From Ruminococcus sp. (GTDB lineage: Bacteria > Bacillota > Clostridia > Oscillospirales > Ruminococcaceae), in assembly GCF_019417665.1 (NCBI RefSeq), contig NZ_DXUU01000005.1:34746-98745 (forward strand): a DNA stretch of 64,000 bases, written 5' to 3'. The notes under the pieces were generated by a model. The model was not told where the DNA came from, ran no database searches, and worked only from the letters and a program-made list of their open reading frames with translations. The position numbers were made by a program, and so were the translations under genes. This document shows, in pieces, positions 1-9,420 of this stretch (positions are counted from its first letter, which is position 1; the number at the start of each line of letters is the position of its first letter).

Positions 1-375
1 TTCGGTTATGATGCACCTTTTGCCTCCTACGTGGGCGAGATCGAGCCGGCAGCGGAATTCTATGACTATGATGACAAATATGTCAATGGCACTTCGAAGC
101 TGTACATTCCGGCACGGATCTCGGAACAGGATTCCGATCGAATTCGAGAGACAGCACTGCGGGCATATACGCTTCTTGGCTGCAAAGGACTGTCCCGTGT
201 GGATTTCTTCCTGTCCAAAAACAGTTCTATTATCCTCAACGAAGTCAATACGCTGCCAGGCTTCACTAGCATCAGCATGTACCCCAAGCTCATGGAACAT
301 CTTGGCATGAAGCAGGAATATCTGGTGGATAAACTCATTGAACAGGCCATGGACAATGCAGCGAGAACCTATTGA
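1..375 (+). CDS. ddl: D-alanine--D-alanine ligase, C-terminal part (gene cut by window edge)
   Basis: The last 124 codons of a D-Ala-D-Ala ligase, the ATP-grasp enzyme that makes the peptidoglycan dipeptide in the cytoplasm. The gene enters from the left edge in frame 1, so its start is not visible. The C-terminal ATP-grasp core is recognisable: the stretch around ILNEVNTLPGFT carries the Asn and Glu ligands of the two magnesium ions, followed by the typical SMYPKL segment. The gene ends with TGA, and murI begins about 30 bp downstream, so the two cell-wall genes are probably cotranscribed. Assignment is by motif recognition and is firm for the family. Confidence 0.93.
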   Translation, partial: FGYDAPFASYVGEIEPAAEFYDYDDKYVNGTSKLYIPARISEQDSDRIRETALRAYTLLGCKGLSRVDFFLSKNSSIILNEVNTLPGFTSISMYPKLMEHLGMKQEYLVDKLIEQAMDNAARTY

Positions 376-406
376 TGAAAGGAGAAGCTGTCACACATGA
401 CAGCAG

Positions 407-1219
407 ATGACTAGCATGAAAAATGATGCCATTGGCGTTTTTGATTCTGGTATGGGCGGTCTGACGGCAGTCAAGGAACTGAATGCGCTGCTGCCCCGGG
501 AGAATATCATCTATTTCGGTGATACAGCACGCATTCCCTATGGTGGCCGCAGTCAGGAAACGATCATGCGTTATGCCAAAGAGGATGTGGCATTTCTACG
601 GAAACATGCTGTGAAAATGATTATTGCAGCGTGCGGTACGGTAAGTTCCATTGTAGGAGATCGCCCTCTTGTGACAGATCTTCCTTTTACCGGTGTCGTG
701 CTTCCGACAGTGGAAGCAGCGTGCCGTCTGACGAAAAACGGGAAGATCGGTGTGATCGGTACAGCGGCAACTGTCCGCAGCGGCAGCTATGTCCAGGCAA
801 TTCGGAAGATTCTCCCGGATGCTGAAGTGACGGTGCAGGCGTGTCCATTGTTTGTGCATCTGGTGGAAAACGGCTATACAGATTTTCACAACCCGGTGAC
901 ACGGCTTGTGGCAGAGGAATATCTCGCTCCGGTACGGCGTGCCGGCGTGGATACTCTGATTTTGGGCTGTACCCACTACCCGGTGATCCGAGATATCATC
1001 GCCGATCTTATGGGATCGGAGGTGCAGCTCATCTCCTCCGGTGCAGAGGCGGCAAAATATGCCCGGCGCTGCTTGGAAGAACGGGATCTGCTGACAGATC
1101 GGGAGACACCTGGTGAAAATATTTACTATGTTAGCGATAGCACAGAGATGTTCATTGAAAATGCCGGACATTTTCTGCACCAGAATGTGGTGGGAAAGGT
1201 GTTCCGGTGCAGCTTGTAA
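407..1219 (+). CDS. murI: Glutamate racemase
   Basis: Interconverts L- and D-glutamate to supply D-Glu for peptidoglycan. The 270-residue length is normal for the family. The N-terminal GVFDSGMGGLT motif and both catalytic cysteines are visible: Cys76 in AACGTVS (more often ACNTA in the family) and Cys188 in LGCTHYP. The annotated ATG at 407 lies about 22 nt after an AAAGGAG (378-384), which is long. A nearer ATG at 397 opens only a 5-codon reading frame (MTADD), and ATG 416 is an alternative start three codons in. Cytoplasmic, directly downstream of ddl, so part of a cell-wall precursor operon. Confidence 0.95.
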   Translation: MTSMKNDAIGVFDSGMGGLTAVKELNALLPRENIIYFGDTARIPYGGRSQETIMRYAKEDVAFLRKHAVKMIIAACGTVSSIVGDRPLVTDLPFTGVVLPTVEAACRLTKNGKIGVIGTAATVRSGSYVQAIRKILPDAEVTVQACPLFVHLVENGYTDFHNPVTRLVAEEYLAPVRRAGVDTLILGCTHYPVIRDIIADLMGSEVQLISSGAEAAKYARRCLEERDLLTDRETPGENIYYVSDSTEMFIENAGHFLHQNVVGKVFRCSL

Positions 1220-1241
1220 CGAAAGAAGTGACGCAAGAGAC

Positions 1242-1697
1242 ATGGAGTCAGTTTTAATTAAAATGAAGAGCCGGCAGATCACGCCGGACGATGAGGAAGA
1301 GACCGAGCTGGTGACTACCGGCACATGTGACCGGAAGGACGGCATTGTGACGTTATCCTATGAGGATACGGATGCCACCGGGTTTGCCGGGTCTACGACT
1401 TCCATTCGTGTGGCAAACGATTCTCTGGTGACCATTCTCCGCAGCGGCAAGGCAAATTCCAATCTGACGCTGGAACTGGGGAAAAAGCATTTTTGCCTGT
1501 ATCAGACGCCCTATGGCAATATGACCTTGGGGGTACAGGCAAAGCGGCTGTCCTGTATGATGGAAGAAGATCGGGGCAGCGTGGAAATGGAATATGTGAT
1601 TGACCTCAATGCGGCTTTTTTATCGGAAAACGTGATCGAACTGCACTGGGAACTCCAGCAGGAGGAACCTGAATCGGCAGAAGAGCAGGAAGTATGA
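1242..1697 (+). CDS. DUF1934 family beta-barrel protein (YwiB-like)
   Basis: A 151-residue protein of the DUF1934 / YwiB family, small calycin-like beta-barrels of unknown biochemical role. I see the family pattern of an N-terminal strand (VLIKMKSRQI), a GxxTLSYED segment, and an acidic C-terminal tail (EEPESAEEQE). I start it at the ATG at 1242; an ATG at 1263 is the alternative. It sits between murI and argS, and in Bacillus subtilis the homologous ywiB also lies just upstream of argS, so context supports the family call. The function is not established. Confidence 0.8.
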   Translation: MESVLIKMKSRQITPDDEEETELVTTGTCDRKDGIVTLSYEDTDATGFAGSTTSIRVANDSLVTILRSGKANSNLTLELGKKHFCLYQTPYGNMTLGVQAKRLSCMMEEDRGSVEMEYVIDLNAAFLSENVIELHWELQQEEPESAEEQEV

Positions 1698-1738
1698 GAA
1701 ATACTTCTGAGATATATCGGAAAGGAACGAAGTGAAAC

Positions 1739-3430
1739 ATGGCAGATTGTATGAAAACAGCATCTGAGACATTATACCGGATGCTTCTGGATGGACTGGG
1801 GCGGCTTGTGGCTGAGGAAAAGGTACCTGCTGAACCGATTCCGTCATTCCGGGTAGAGGTACCAGCGGATAAGTCCCATGGTGACTTTGCGGCAAATGTG
1901 GCAATGGTCAGCGCAAAGACTTTCCGTATGGCACCGAGAAAAATTGCAGAGCTGCTGCTGGGTGCAGTTTCCCTGGGGGGAACGATTTTTTCCCGTGCAG
2001 AGATCGCCGGACCTGGTTTTATGAATTTCTTTTTGAAACAGGACTGGTTCGCACAGGTAGTGGAAACGGTTTTGACGGAAAAGGAACAGTACGGCAGAAC
2101 CCAGACAGGCGCCGGAAAGCGGGCACTGGTGGAATTCGTATCTGCCAACCCCACTGGTCCTATGCATGTGGGTAATGCACGGGGCGGCGCACTGGGCGAC
2201 AGTCTGGCGGAGATTTTGAGCTGGACCGGATGGGACGTACAGCGGGAATTCTATGTCAACGATGCCGGCAATCAGATTGAAAAGTTTGCCACATCTTTGG
2301 AAGTACGCTATTTGCAGCACTTTGATCCTGCCGTGGAAATGCCGGAAGATGCCTATCACGGTGCAGATATTACCGAACATGCGGAAAATTTCATTGCCGA
2401 AAACGGTGATAAATATGTGCAGACAGATGCAAAGACAAGACGGGATGCTCTGGTGGCATTTGCCCTGCCGAAGAATATTGCCGGTCTGGAAAGAGATCTG
2501 AAGAAATACCGCATTGTTTATGACAATTGGTTCCGGGAGAGCACCCTGCACCAAAATGGTCAGGTAAAATGGGTAGTCGATGAACTGACAAAACGCGGCT
2601 ATACCTATGAGCAGGATGGTGCAGTTTGGTTCAAGGCTACGGAGTTTGGCGCAGACAAGGACTTTGTCCTGGTGCGTGCCAATGGGATTCCTACTTATGT
2701 GGTGCCGGACATTGCGTATCATTATGACAAGCTTATGGGGCGGAAGTTCGATAAGGCAATCGACATTCTGGGTGCTGACCACCATGGCTATGTGCCACGT
2801 CTGAAAGCTGCTCTGACAGCCCTTGGCGCAGATGCTGACCGGCTGGATGTGGTGCTCATGCAGATGGTAATGCTCATGCGGGACGGTGAAGTAGTCAAGC
2901 TTTCCAAGCGCAGCGGTAAGGCAATCACACTGGTAACTCTGTTGGATGAGATCCCTTTGGATGCAGCAAGATTCTTCTTCAACACCAGAGAGGCAAACTC
3001 TCACTTTGAGTTTGATCTGGATCTGGCAGTGGAGAAGTCCTCCCAGAACCCGGTATACTATGTGCAGTATGCCCACGCCAGAATCTGTAGCCTTCTGCGT
3101 GCTATGGCAGAGGAAGGGCTGACTCTGGAACAGTGTGCACATGTGAATCTTTCTCTGCTGGAACAGCCCCAGGAACTGGAACTGATCCGCCATCTGGCAG
3201 CATTTCCGTCGGAGCTGGATGCTGCGGCAAAGTCCTATGACCCGTCTAAGGTGACAAAATATGCCACAGAACTGGCGACTCTGTTTCACAAGTTTTACGA
3301 TGCATGCAGCATCAAGTATGCAGAGACACCGGAGCTGAAACAGGCACGGCTATTGTTGTGCGAAGCGGCACGTCAGGCAATCGCAAACACCCTGCATATT
3401 CTGAAGGTGACCGCTCCAGAGAAGATGTAA
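1739..3430 (+). CDS. argS: Arginyl-tRNA synthetase
   Basis: Class I aminoacyl-tRNA synthetase charging tRNA-Arg. At 563 residues it has the normal length. The order is an N-terminal Add-1 domain (about 1-110), a HIGH-type motif HVGN at residues 143-146, a KMSK-region variant KLSKRSGKA in the second half, and a C-terminal DALR anticodon-binding domain (about 440-563, including YVQYAHARI). The AAAGGAACG upstream gives the ribosome site for the ATG at 1739. It follows the DUF1934 gene with a 41-bp gap and ends with TAA. No oddities seen. Confidence 0.97.
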   Translation: MADCMKTASETLYRMLLDGLGRLVAEEKVPAEPIPSFRVEVPADKSHGDFAANVAMVSAKTFRMAPRKIAELLLGAVSLGGTIFSRAEIAGPGFMNFFLKQDWFAQVVETVLTEKEQYGRTQTGAGKRALVEFVSANPTGPMHVGNARGGALGDSLAEILSWTGWDVQREFYVNDAGNQIEKFATSLEVRYLQHFDPAVEMPEDAYHGADITEHAENFIAENGDKYVQTDAKTRRDALVAFALPKNIAGLERDLKKYRIVYDNWFRESTLHQNGQVKWVVDELTKRGYTYEQDGAVWFKATEFGADKDFVLVRANGIPTYVVPDIAYHYDKLMGRKFDKAIDILGADHHGYVPRLKAALTALGADADRLDVVLMQMVMLMRDGEVVKLSKRSGKAITLVTLLDEIPLDAARFFFNTREANSHFEFDLDLAVEKSSQNPVYYVQYAHARICSLLRAMAEEGLTLEQCAHVNLSLLEQPQELELIRHLAAFPSELDAAAKSYDPSKVTKYATELATLFHKFYDACSIKYAETPELKQARLLLCEAARQAIANTLHILKVTAPEKM

Positions 3431-3654
3431 TTTCCGGAAACAGAGGAAAAGGTTACAAATAAGTTACAGAGAAAAGCACGGAATTCTGTGTGATTTTGGT
3501 GGAAAATGCAGAGAAAACAGCTGAATACGCAGAAAGCTGAAGAAACTTTAACAAAATATCCACATATCCAGCTGGATAATGTGTTACAATTTGTAATATA
3601 TTGAGCAGGCGGAGCTTTGTGACCACAGGATTTAAAAATGAAAGGAAGTTCCAT

Positions 3655-4740
3655 ATGTCAAATAGATTATTTCAAGGTCTGGTGCACCAGATGCGTGATA
3701 CAATTGACGCTACTGTTGGCGTGGTCGATGATACTGCGACCATTATCGCATGCAGCGATCTGACGAAGGTTGGCACGACCAATGAGTTTGTTTCGTTGGA
3801 TCTGAGCGATGTACATGATATTTTCATCCGTGACGGTTACACCTATAAGCCTTTCGGTTTCCGTTCGAAGCCGGAATACGCTGTGTTCGTAGAGGGCATG
3901 GATGATGCAGCTGCAAAATATGCCAATATTCTGGCGATCTCACTGTTCAATATCAAACAGTACTATGACGAAAAGTATGACCGCAATAATTTTATCAAGA
4001 ATGTCGTTCTGGATAACGTACTGCCGGGTGATATTGTCATTAAGGCGCGAGAGCTGCACTTCAATTCTGAGGTTAGCCGTGTGGTTCTGCTGATCCGAAT
4101 TGTGTCTGCAAACGATGTTTCAGCTTATGATGTCATCCAGAATCTTTTCCCGGACAAGAACAAAGATTTTGTCTTTACCATTTCTGAAACAGATATCGTT
4201 CTGGTCAAGGAAATCAAGGGCGCTGTGGACACCAAGGATCTGGAAAAGCTGGCACGTTCTATTGCGGATACTCTCAGCAGTGAATTCTATACTCGTGTTA
4301 ATGTGGGCATCGGTACTATCGTTACCGGCGTAAAGGAACTGTCCCGTTCCTTTAAGGAAGCGCAGATGGCACTGGAAGTCGGCAAAGTGTTTGACACGGA
4401 CAAGGCTATCGTCAGCTATGAGAACCTGGGCATTGCCCGTCTGATCTATCATCTTCCCACAACGCTCTGCGAGACATTCCTCCATGAGGTATTCAAGCGT
4501 GGCAGCATTGAATCGTTGGATCATGAGACACTCTTTACCATTCAGAAGTTCTTTGAGAACAATTTGAACGTGTCGGAGACTTCCAGAAAGTTGTTTGTAC
4601 ACCGGAACACTCTGGTGTACCGTCTGGAAAAAATCAAAAAGCTGACCGGTTTGGACCTTCGGGAATTTGACCATGCCATCATCTTTAAGATCGCACTGAT
4701 GGTCAAGAAATATCTCTCGGCAAATCCGGCAAAATTCTAA
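3655..4740 (+). CDS. PucR/CdaR-family transcriptional regulator
   Basis: A 361-residue regulator whose C-terminus is the PucR-type helix-turn-helix (NNLNVSETSRKLFVHRNTLVYRLEKI), preceded by a GGDEF-like CdaR segment (about 120-260). The N-terminal part may be a sensor domain; its ligand is unknown. A TTG at 3601 would extend the frame, but the ATG at 3655 has AAAGGAAG 9 nt upstream and is preferred. It stands alone between argS and ftsE, with a 224-bp AT-rich gap before it in which I see no certain promoter. It shares its helix-turn-helix type with the larger regulator at 38321-39913. Confidence 0.85.
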   Translation: MSNRLFQGLVHQMRDTIDATVGVVDDTATIIACSDLTKVGTTNEFVSLDLSDVHDIFIRDGYTYKPFGFRSKPEYAVFVEGMDDAAAKYANILAISLFNIKQYYDEKYDRNNFIKNVVLDNVLPGDIVIKARELHFNSEVSRVVLLIRIVSANDVSAYDVIQNLFPDKNKDFVFTISETDIVLVKEIKGAVDTKDLEKLARSIADTLSSEFYTRVNVGIGTIVTGVKELSRSFKEAQMALEVGKVFDTDKAIVSYENLGIARLIYHLPTTLCETFLHEVFKRGSIESLDHETLFTIQKFFENNLNVSETSRKLFVHRNTLVYRLEKIKKLTGLDLREFDHAIIFKIALMVKKYLSANPAKF

Positions 4741-4942
4741 GAACCCAAAACGCTGGTGTTTATCGGCGGTATATCTGCATAAGCCGCCGGTGCAGCGTGT
4801 GGCAGTTTTTGCATCGGCGGGTTATTTATGCCTATAAGCCTGGGATGAAGATCTGCTGGATGATCGGAACTGCGGCAAATGATACGACTACAAGAAGCAA
4901 CTGCATTTTTTCGGGAATTGCGGAAAAGGCAGTTTGTGTGAA

Positions 4943-4986
4943 TGCCCTATTGGAATAGGGCAGATTGCCCTGCGGCATGCAGCCGC
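4943..4986 (+). promoter_or_regulatory. Two adjacent hairpins in the ftsE leader
   Basis: The leader before ftsE holds a perfect 8-bp stem with a 4-nt loop (TGCCCTAT, loop TGGA, ATAGGGCA; 4943-4962), then a 5-bp stem GCGGC/GCCGC around ATGCA (4972-4986) just before the AAAGGA ribosome site. No U-tract follows either, so they are not a standard terminator. They may set translation or stability of the ftsE mRNA; that is inference. Confidence 0.4.
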
Positions 4987-5006
4987 TGAAAGGATGTGTG
5001 TGAACT

Positions 5007-5696
5007 ATGGTTGAACTGAAGGATGTCTCTGTGACATATTCAAGCGGCGTAGATGCACTGCACAATGTGAATCTGAAAATCAATGATGGTGACTTTGCCT
5101 TTGTTGTCGGTGCTTCTGGTGCTGGAAAAAGTACCATGATCAAGTTGATCCTGAAAGAGATCAACCCTACAAGCGGTTCTATCTCTGTAAATGGTTATAA
5201 TCTGAACAAACTGCGGCGGCGGCGGATTCCAGCACTGCGGCGGACCATTGGCTTTGTCTTTCAGGATTTTCGCCTGATCCCATCCATGACCGTTTATGAG
5301 AATGTAGCATTCGTGCTGCGTGTGATTGATTCGCCTACAAAATATATTCGCAAACGTGTGCCGTATGTGATCGGTCTGGTGGGTTTGCAGGACAAGGCGT
5401 ATGCCTATCCGGACGAGCTGTCCGGTGGCGAAAAGCAGCGTGTTGCAATTGCACGTGCGCTGGTCAATGACCCACAGTTGATCATTGCTGACGAGCCAAC
5501 GGGTAATATTGACCCGGAACTTTCCTATGAGATTGTAGAATTGCTTCAGGGCATCAATGATATCGGAACGACGATTCTCATGGTGACGCATGAGCATAGT
5601 CTGGTGAGACAGTTCGGCGGGCGGATCATTAATATTGATCAGGGACACATTGTCTTTGACGAAGTGATTGGAGGGAATCTGATCCATGAAGCTTAG
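5007..5696 (+). CDS. ftsE: Cell division ATP-binding protein FtsE
   Basis: The cytoplasmic ATPase of the FtsEX complex, which transmits ATP hydrolysis across the membrane to switch on peptidoglycan hydrolases during division. At 229 residues it is full length. Walker [10 protein letters not shown] lies at residues 35-43, the signature LSGGEKQR near 139, and Walker [10 protein letters not shown] near 160. ATG 5007 follows AAAGGATG. It overlaps ftsX by 11 bp and is followed by an M23 hydrolase with a coiled coil, the usual FtsEX partner. It ends in TAG, one of only two amber stops I find among the intact genes here; reading through would add about 10 residues. Confidence 0.96.
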   Translation: MVELKDVSVTYSSGVDALHNVNLKINDGDFAFVVGASGAGKSTMIKLILKEINPTSGSISVNGYNLNKLRRRRIPALRRTIGFVFQDFRLIPSMTVYENVAFVLRVIDSPTKYIRKRVPYVIGLVGLQDKAYAYPDELSGGEKQRVAIARALVNDPQLIIADEPTGNIDPELSYEIVELLQGINDIGTTILMVTHEHSLVRQFGGRIINIDQGHIVFDEVIGGNLIHEA

Positions 5697-6591
5697 TGGT
5701 TTCAAATACCTCACTGGGCAGGGAATTGAAAATATCTGGAAAAACCGTATGATGGCGTTTGCTTCATTTTGTGTGCTTCTGGTTTCTCTTCTGCTGGTGG
5801 GTATGTCTGTATTGTTTTACATGAACCTCACTTCTATGATCGGTGGTATTGAGGATAAAAATGAAGTCATCATCTACCTGGATGAGGGTACGACAGATCA
5901 GGAAATTGCTGAATTCCAGACGGATCTGGAGCAGATCAGCAATATCTCCAAGATCACATTTTATTCCAAGGAACAGGCTTTCGAAGATTTGAAAAAAAGT
6001 ATGTCCGATTATGAAGTACTTTTTGACTCTCTGGGAGATGACAACCCACTGATTGATGGATTCCGGATCCAGATTGAGGACATTTCCACCATTTCCACGA
6101 CAATTTCAGAAATCGAGACGCTGGATCATATTTATTCTATCCGTGCGCCAATGGATTTTGTGAATATTCTGACGGAACTGCGAAAGATCGTTACGGTGAT
6201 TTTCGGCGTGATCATTGCCGCACTGATCGTGATTTCTATGGTGATTGTATCCAATGCCACAAAAGCAAGTGTATTTGCACGCCGTGAAGAAATTCAAATC
6301 ATGAAATATGTTGGTGCAACCAATTCCTTTATTCGTGTTCCATTTTTTGTAGAAGGTATGATCACCGGTTTTCTTGCTGGGTGTGTGGCATTGGTGATCA
6401 CATGGTTCGGATATGACTCATTGGTGGGACTTTTGACAGGTCAGGCAGATATTCTGTCTGTCATTGGTATGGGAAGTATCATTCCATTCCGGGAACTCGC
6501 CTGGAAGGTGGCTGCTGCTTATTTGTTGTCCGGCACATTGTTCGGTGCATTTGGCAGTATGATTTCCATGCGCAAACACCTGAATGTCTGA
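5686..6591 (+). CDS. ftsX: Cell division permease-like protein FtsX
   Basis: The four-helix membrane partner of FtsE. In 301 residues I see a first membrane helix (about 22-45), an extracellular domain (about 50-170) with the MacB-like/FtsX ectodomain pattern, and three C-terminal helices (about 172-195, 222-245, 272-292) around the FtsX core segment KATKASVFARREEIQIMKYVGAT (only its ends are diagnostic). ATG 5686 overlaps the end of ftsE, so the two are translationally coupled. The ectodomain presumably contacts the coiled coil of the following hydrolase. Confidence 0.95.
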   Translation: MKLSGFKYLTGQGIENIWKNRMMAFASFCVLLVSLLLVGMSVLFYMNLTSMIGGIEDKNEVIIYLDEGTTDQEIAEFQTDLEQISNISKITFYSKEQAFEDLKKSMSDYEVLFDSLGDDNPLIDGFRIQIEDISTISTTISEIETLDHIYSIRAPMDFVNILTELRKIVTVIFGVIIAALIVISMVIVSNATKASVFARREEIQIMKYVGATNSFIRVPFFVEGMITGFLAGCVALVITWFGYDSLVGLLTGQADILSVIGMGSIIPFRELAWKVAAAYLLSGTLFGAFGSMISMRKHLNV

Positions 6592-6603
6592 GGAGGCTGA
6601 ATT

Positions 6604-8061
6604 ATGAGCAGAAAAAAACACATTGGACGCCGTCTGACTGGTGCAGCGTTGTGCCTGACGCTTCTTGCAGCTGGTGTTACTGCAAACTGGGCACCGCTGC
6701 AGGATATTCCTGTTTCGGCAAAGACGCTGGCAGAACTCCAGGAAGAACGGAAATCCAATGAGGCAAAAATAGCAGAAAAACAGAAGGAACTGGATGCGCT
6801 TCAGACAAATCTGGAAGAAAAAGAAGCATATCAAAAGACTCTGCAGGAAAAGATCACCCTGCAGCAACAGAATCTGGACATTGTTGTGGAGGAATTGGAT
6901 CGGATCAATCAGTCCATTGACGAAACAACAACGGCAATTTCCCAGACGGAAGACGATATCACCGTGATGGAAGCAGATATTGCCATCGGACTGGATGAGT
7001 TCAAGCTGCGTCTCCGGGCAATGTATGTTCAGGGGAACAACAGCCTGGCTTCCGCATTGGTGGGTGCAACAGATTTCTATGATTTGTTGTCTAAGTATGA
7101 GCTTATGTCCCGTGTGGCCAATCATGATAACGAGTTGGTAAACGATCTGAAGGACAAGCTGGAAGCGTGCAACGAGAAAAAGGCACAGCTGGAACAGGAA
7201 AAATCTGACCTGGAACAGCAGCAGACAGAACAACAGACAAAAAAAGACGAATTTAAAACCGCAATTGAGGAACTTCAGACGACTTATGCTGAGACCGATG
7301 AAGCGAAACAGCAGATGGAGCGGGAAAAGGAAAAGCTCAATGTGGATGTAGATACACTGGAAGAGAACAATAAAGCCTTGGATGCAGAAGAAGAAGAGAT
7401 CAAGGCTGAAATTGCAAGAGCAGCGGAAGAACAGAAGAAAAAAGAAGAGGAAGAGCGCAAGAAGAAGGAAGCTGCAAAAAAACAGCAGCAGGAACAGGAA
7501 AAGCAGAACAGTAGTTCTAACAGCAGCAGTAACAGTTCCAACTCCAGCAGCAATTCCGGTAATTCTGGCAGCAGTTCCAGCGGCAGCTCCGGTTCGTCTG
7601 GCAGCAGCGGCTCTTCGGATTCTCCGTCTGTTCCGACTGGCAGTGCCAACTTTGCATGGCCGTGTCCGGGATATTATACCATTTCCAGTGGCTTCGGCAG
7701 TCGTTGGGGTACCACCCATGGTGCAATTGATATTGCCGGCGGTAATGCTGGTGCAGCAGTGGCAGCATCCCGAAGCGGTACAGTTGTTCGTGTTGTCAGC
7801 AGTTGTTCTCACAATTATCCGAAGAACTCCAGCTGCGGCTGCGGCGGCGGTTATGGTAATTATGTGATTATTCAGCATGACGGCACTTATTCCACGTTGT
7901 ACGGTCACCTGGCTTCTGTTTCGGTTTCTGTCGGACAGACGGTGAGCCAGGGTCAGACCATTGGTTATGTAGGCAGCACAGGTTTCTCTACAGGTTTCCA
8001 TTTGCATTTTGAAGTGCGTGTAAATGGTACCAAGGTTGACCCCATGCAGTATTTGAGCTGA
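6604..8061 (+). CDS. FtsEX-linked murein hydrolase: coiled coil plus M23 peptidase
   Basis: A secreted 485-residue peptidoglycan hydrolase of the EnvC/PcsB-like type. It has a signal peptide (about 1-38), two long Glu/Lys/Gln-rich coiled coils (about 40-305), a Ser/Asn/Gly linker (about 306-345), and a C-terminal M23 metallopeptidase. The zinc site is intact: H372xxxD376 (HGAID) and H466xH468 (HLHFE). The active site therefore looks catalytic, unlike E. coli EnvC, which only activates amidases. A Cys-rich insertion (SSCSHNYPKNSSCGC) sits between the strands of the M23 domain. ATG 6604 follows GAGGAGG, 12 bp after ftsX, so it is the third gene of an ftsEX operon and its likely target. Confidence 0.93.
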   Translation: MSRKKHIGRRLTGAALCLTLLAAGVTANWAPLQDIPVSAKTLAELQEERKSNEAKIAEKQKELDALQTNLEEKEAYQKTLQEKITLQQQNLDIVVEELDRINQSIDETTTAISQTEDDITVMEADIAIGLDEFKLRLRAMYVQGNNSLASALVGATDFYDLLSKYELMSRVANHDNELVNDLKDKLEACNEKKAQLEQEKSDLEQQQTEQQTKKDEFKTAIEELQTTYAETDEAKQQMEREKEKLNVDVDTLEENNKALDAEEEEIKAEIARAAEEQKKKEEEERKKKEAAKKQQQEQEKQNSSSNSSSNSSNSSSNSGNSGSSSSGSSGSSGSSGSSDSPSVPTGSANFAWPCPGYYTISSGFGSRWGTTHGAIDIAGGNAGAAVAASRSGTVVRVVSSCSHNYPKNSSCGCGGGYGNYVIIQHDGTYSTLYGHLASVSVSVGQTVSQGQTIGYVGSTGFSTGFHLHFEVRVNGTKVDPMQYLS

Positions 8062-8107
8062 CCTTGCATATTTTTTCACGAAATACATATACTGACTATA
8101 TATGAAG

Positions 8108-8143
8108 AAGGACAGGGGTGTTCAGAAACCGCTGTCCTTTTTT
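8108..8143 (+). terminator. Rho-independent terminator after the ftsEX operon
   Basis: An 8-bp stem AAGGACAG/CTGTCCTT around a 16-nt loop runs into a T-tract (8138-8143). It lies between the M23 hydrolase and the protease gene and so should end the ftsEX transcript, perhaps partially. Confidence 0.8.
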
Positions 8144-8162
8144 GCGAAAGGAATGATTTGGC

Positions 8163-9338
8163 GTGGAAGAAAATTCGAAACGAGAGACGGTAGAATTGCG
8201 GAAATCTACACTGGTACTGTTGTTCTGCCTTTGTGGAGTTCTTGCTGTTGGAACGGGCGTGGGTATTTATCGTGCATATGCGAGTCAGGCAGAATATGGG
8301 GAACTGGCACAGCTGAAAGCTACCGTGGAGGCGAATTATTACACAGATGTAGATGAAGAATCTACTATGCAGGGTGCTATGAAAGGCTATGTTGCCGGGC
8401 TGGATGATCCATATTCTCAGTACCTGACAGATGAGGAGTATGGAGAATTCCAGACAAACGAAGCAGGGCGGACTGTGGGTATTGGTGTTACGGTGACACC
8501 CACAAAAGAGGGATATTTGCTGATCAATTCTGTGACAGCAGATTCACCAGCGGAGGCAGCAGGGCTTCAGTCGGAAGACGAAATTATTGCTGTAGACGGG
8601 GAAGACGTTGCAGAACTGGGGTATTCTTCCGCAGTGGATGCTGTCAGAGGAGAGGAAAATACATCTGTCATATTGACAATTCGCCGGGATGATACAACGC
8701 TGGACTGTGAAGTGACCCGGAAGAACATGGAAGTTATCACGGCACAGGGACAGATGCTGGACGGGAATATCGGTTATATCCGTATCAGTGCCTTTAAGGA
8801 AAATACGCCAGAACAATACCAGGCAGTCTATGAGCAGTTGGTGAACCAGGGCGCAGAGGGATTGATCTTTGACCTGAGGGACAATGGCGGCGGTCTGGTG
8901 AACAGCCTGGAAAAAATTCTGGATCCGCTTTTGCCGGAAGGGGAAATTGCCATTGCCACTTATCGGGATGGTCATACCCAGACTCTGGTGCAGTCTGATG
9001 CTGAAGAATGTGATTTGCCTATGGTGGTGCTGGTCAACGAGAATACTGCAAGTGCAGCTGAGTTGTTTACAGCATCTTTGCGGGATTTCGGAAAGGCAAA
9101 AGCAGTAGGAACCACAACGTTTGGAAAGGGAATCATGCAGGTGACTCAGCCTATGTTCAGCGGTGCATTGACTTTGACCGTGGCGACCTATCAGACTACA
9201 AAAGGCGAGTGCTATCACGGTGTGGGGATCACGCCGGACGTTGTTGTGGATGCCGGAGAGGAGCCTGTGGATTATGATGCACCGGATGCAGTTTCCGATC
9301 CGCAGCTGGCAAAAGCACTGGAACTCATTATAGAATAA
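8163..9338 (+). CDS. C-terminal processing serine peptidase (S41/CtpA)
   Basis: A membrane-anchored tail-specific protease of 391 residues. It has one N-terminal membrane helix (about 17-38), an S41 N-terminal region, a PDZ domain (about 105-185, with GVTVTPTKEGYLLINSV) and the S41 catalytic domain. Catalytic Ser297 (ENTASAAE) and Lys322 (TFGKGIMQ) of the Ser/Lys dyad are visible. The start is GTG at 8163, with AAAGGAATGA about 10 nt upstream. The enzyme should act outside the membrane on C-termini of exported proteins. A ctp gene next to ftsEX and an M23 hydrolase is a common Bacillota arrangement. Confidence 0.93.
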   Translation: MEENSKRETVELRKSTLVLLFCLCGVLAVGTGVGIYRAYASQAEYGELAQLKATVEANYYTDVDEESTMQGAMKGYVAGLDDPYSQYLTDEEYGEFQTNEAGRTVGIGVTVTPTKEGYLLINSVTADSPAEAAGLQSEDEIIAVDGEDVAELGYSSAVDAVRGEENTSVILTIRRDDTTLDCEVTRKNMEVITAQGQMLDGNIGYIRISAFKENTPEQYQAVYEQLVNQGAEGLIFDLRDNGGGLVNSLEKILDPLLPEGEIAIATYRDGHTQTLVQSDAEECDLPMVVLVNENTASAAELFTASLRDFGKAKAVGTTTFGKGIMQVTQPMFSGALTLTVATYQTTKGECYHGVGITPDVVVDAGEEPVDYDAPDAVSDPQLAKALELIIE

Positions 9339-9342
9339 AAAA

Positions 9343-9406
9343 GCTGCTGCAAACAGCGAATGTCCAAATCATCGGGACAATTCGGATCGTTTGCAGCAGC
9401 CTTTTA
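9343..9406. terminator. Bidirectional terminator between convergent genes
   Basis: A perfect 12-bp stem (GCTGCTGCAAAC, 9343-9354, with GTTTGCAGCAGC, 9389-9400) is flanked by A-rich sequence on the left and CTTTTA on the right. A smaller hairpin (TGTCC/GGACA) lies in the loop. It separates the + strand protease gene from the - strand MerR gene and can serve both. Confidence 0.85.
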
Positions 9407-9420
9407 TACGTATTAAACCA

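Noticed and set aside
1844..3289. Long - strand frame of 481 codons opposite argS, and similar ones opposite the M23 hydrolase (6418-8088) and mtmC-mtmB (40056-41192).
   Set aside because: They are antisense shadows of clearly real genes, rich in Cys and His from reversed codons, with no domain or ribosome site.
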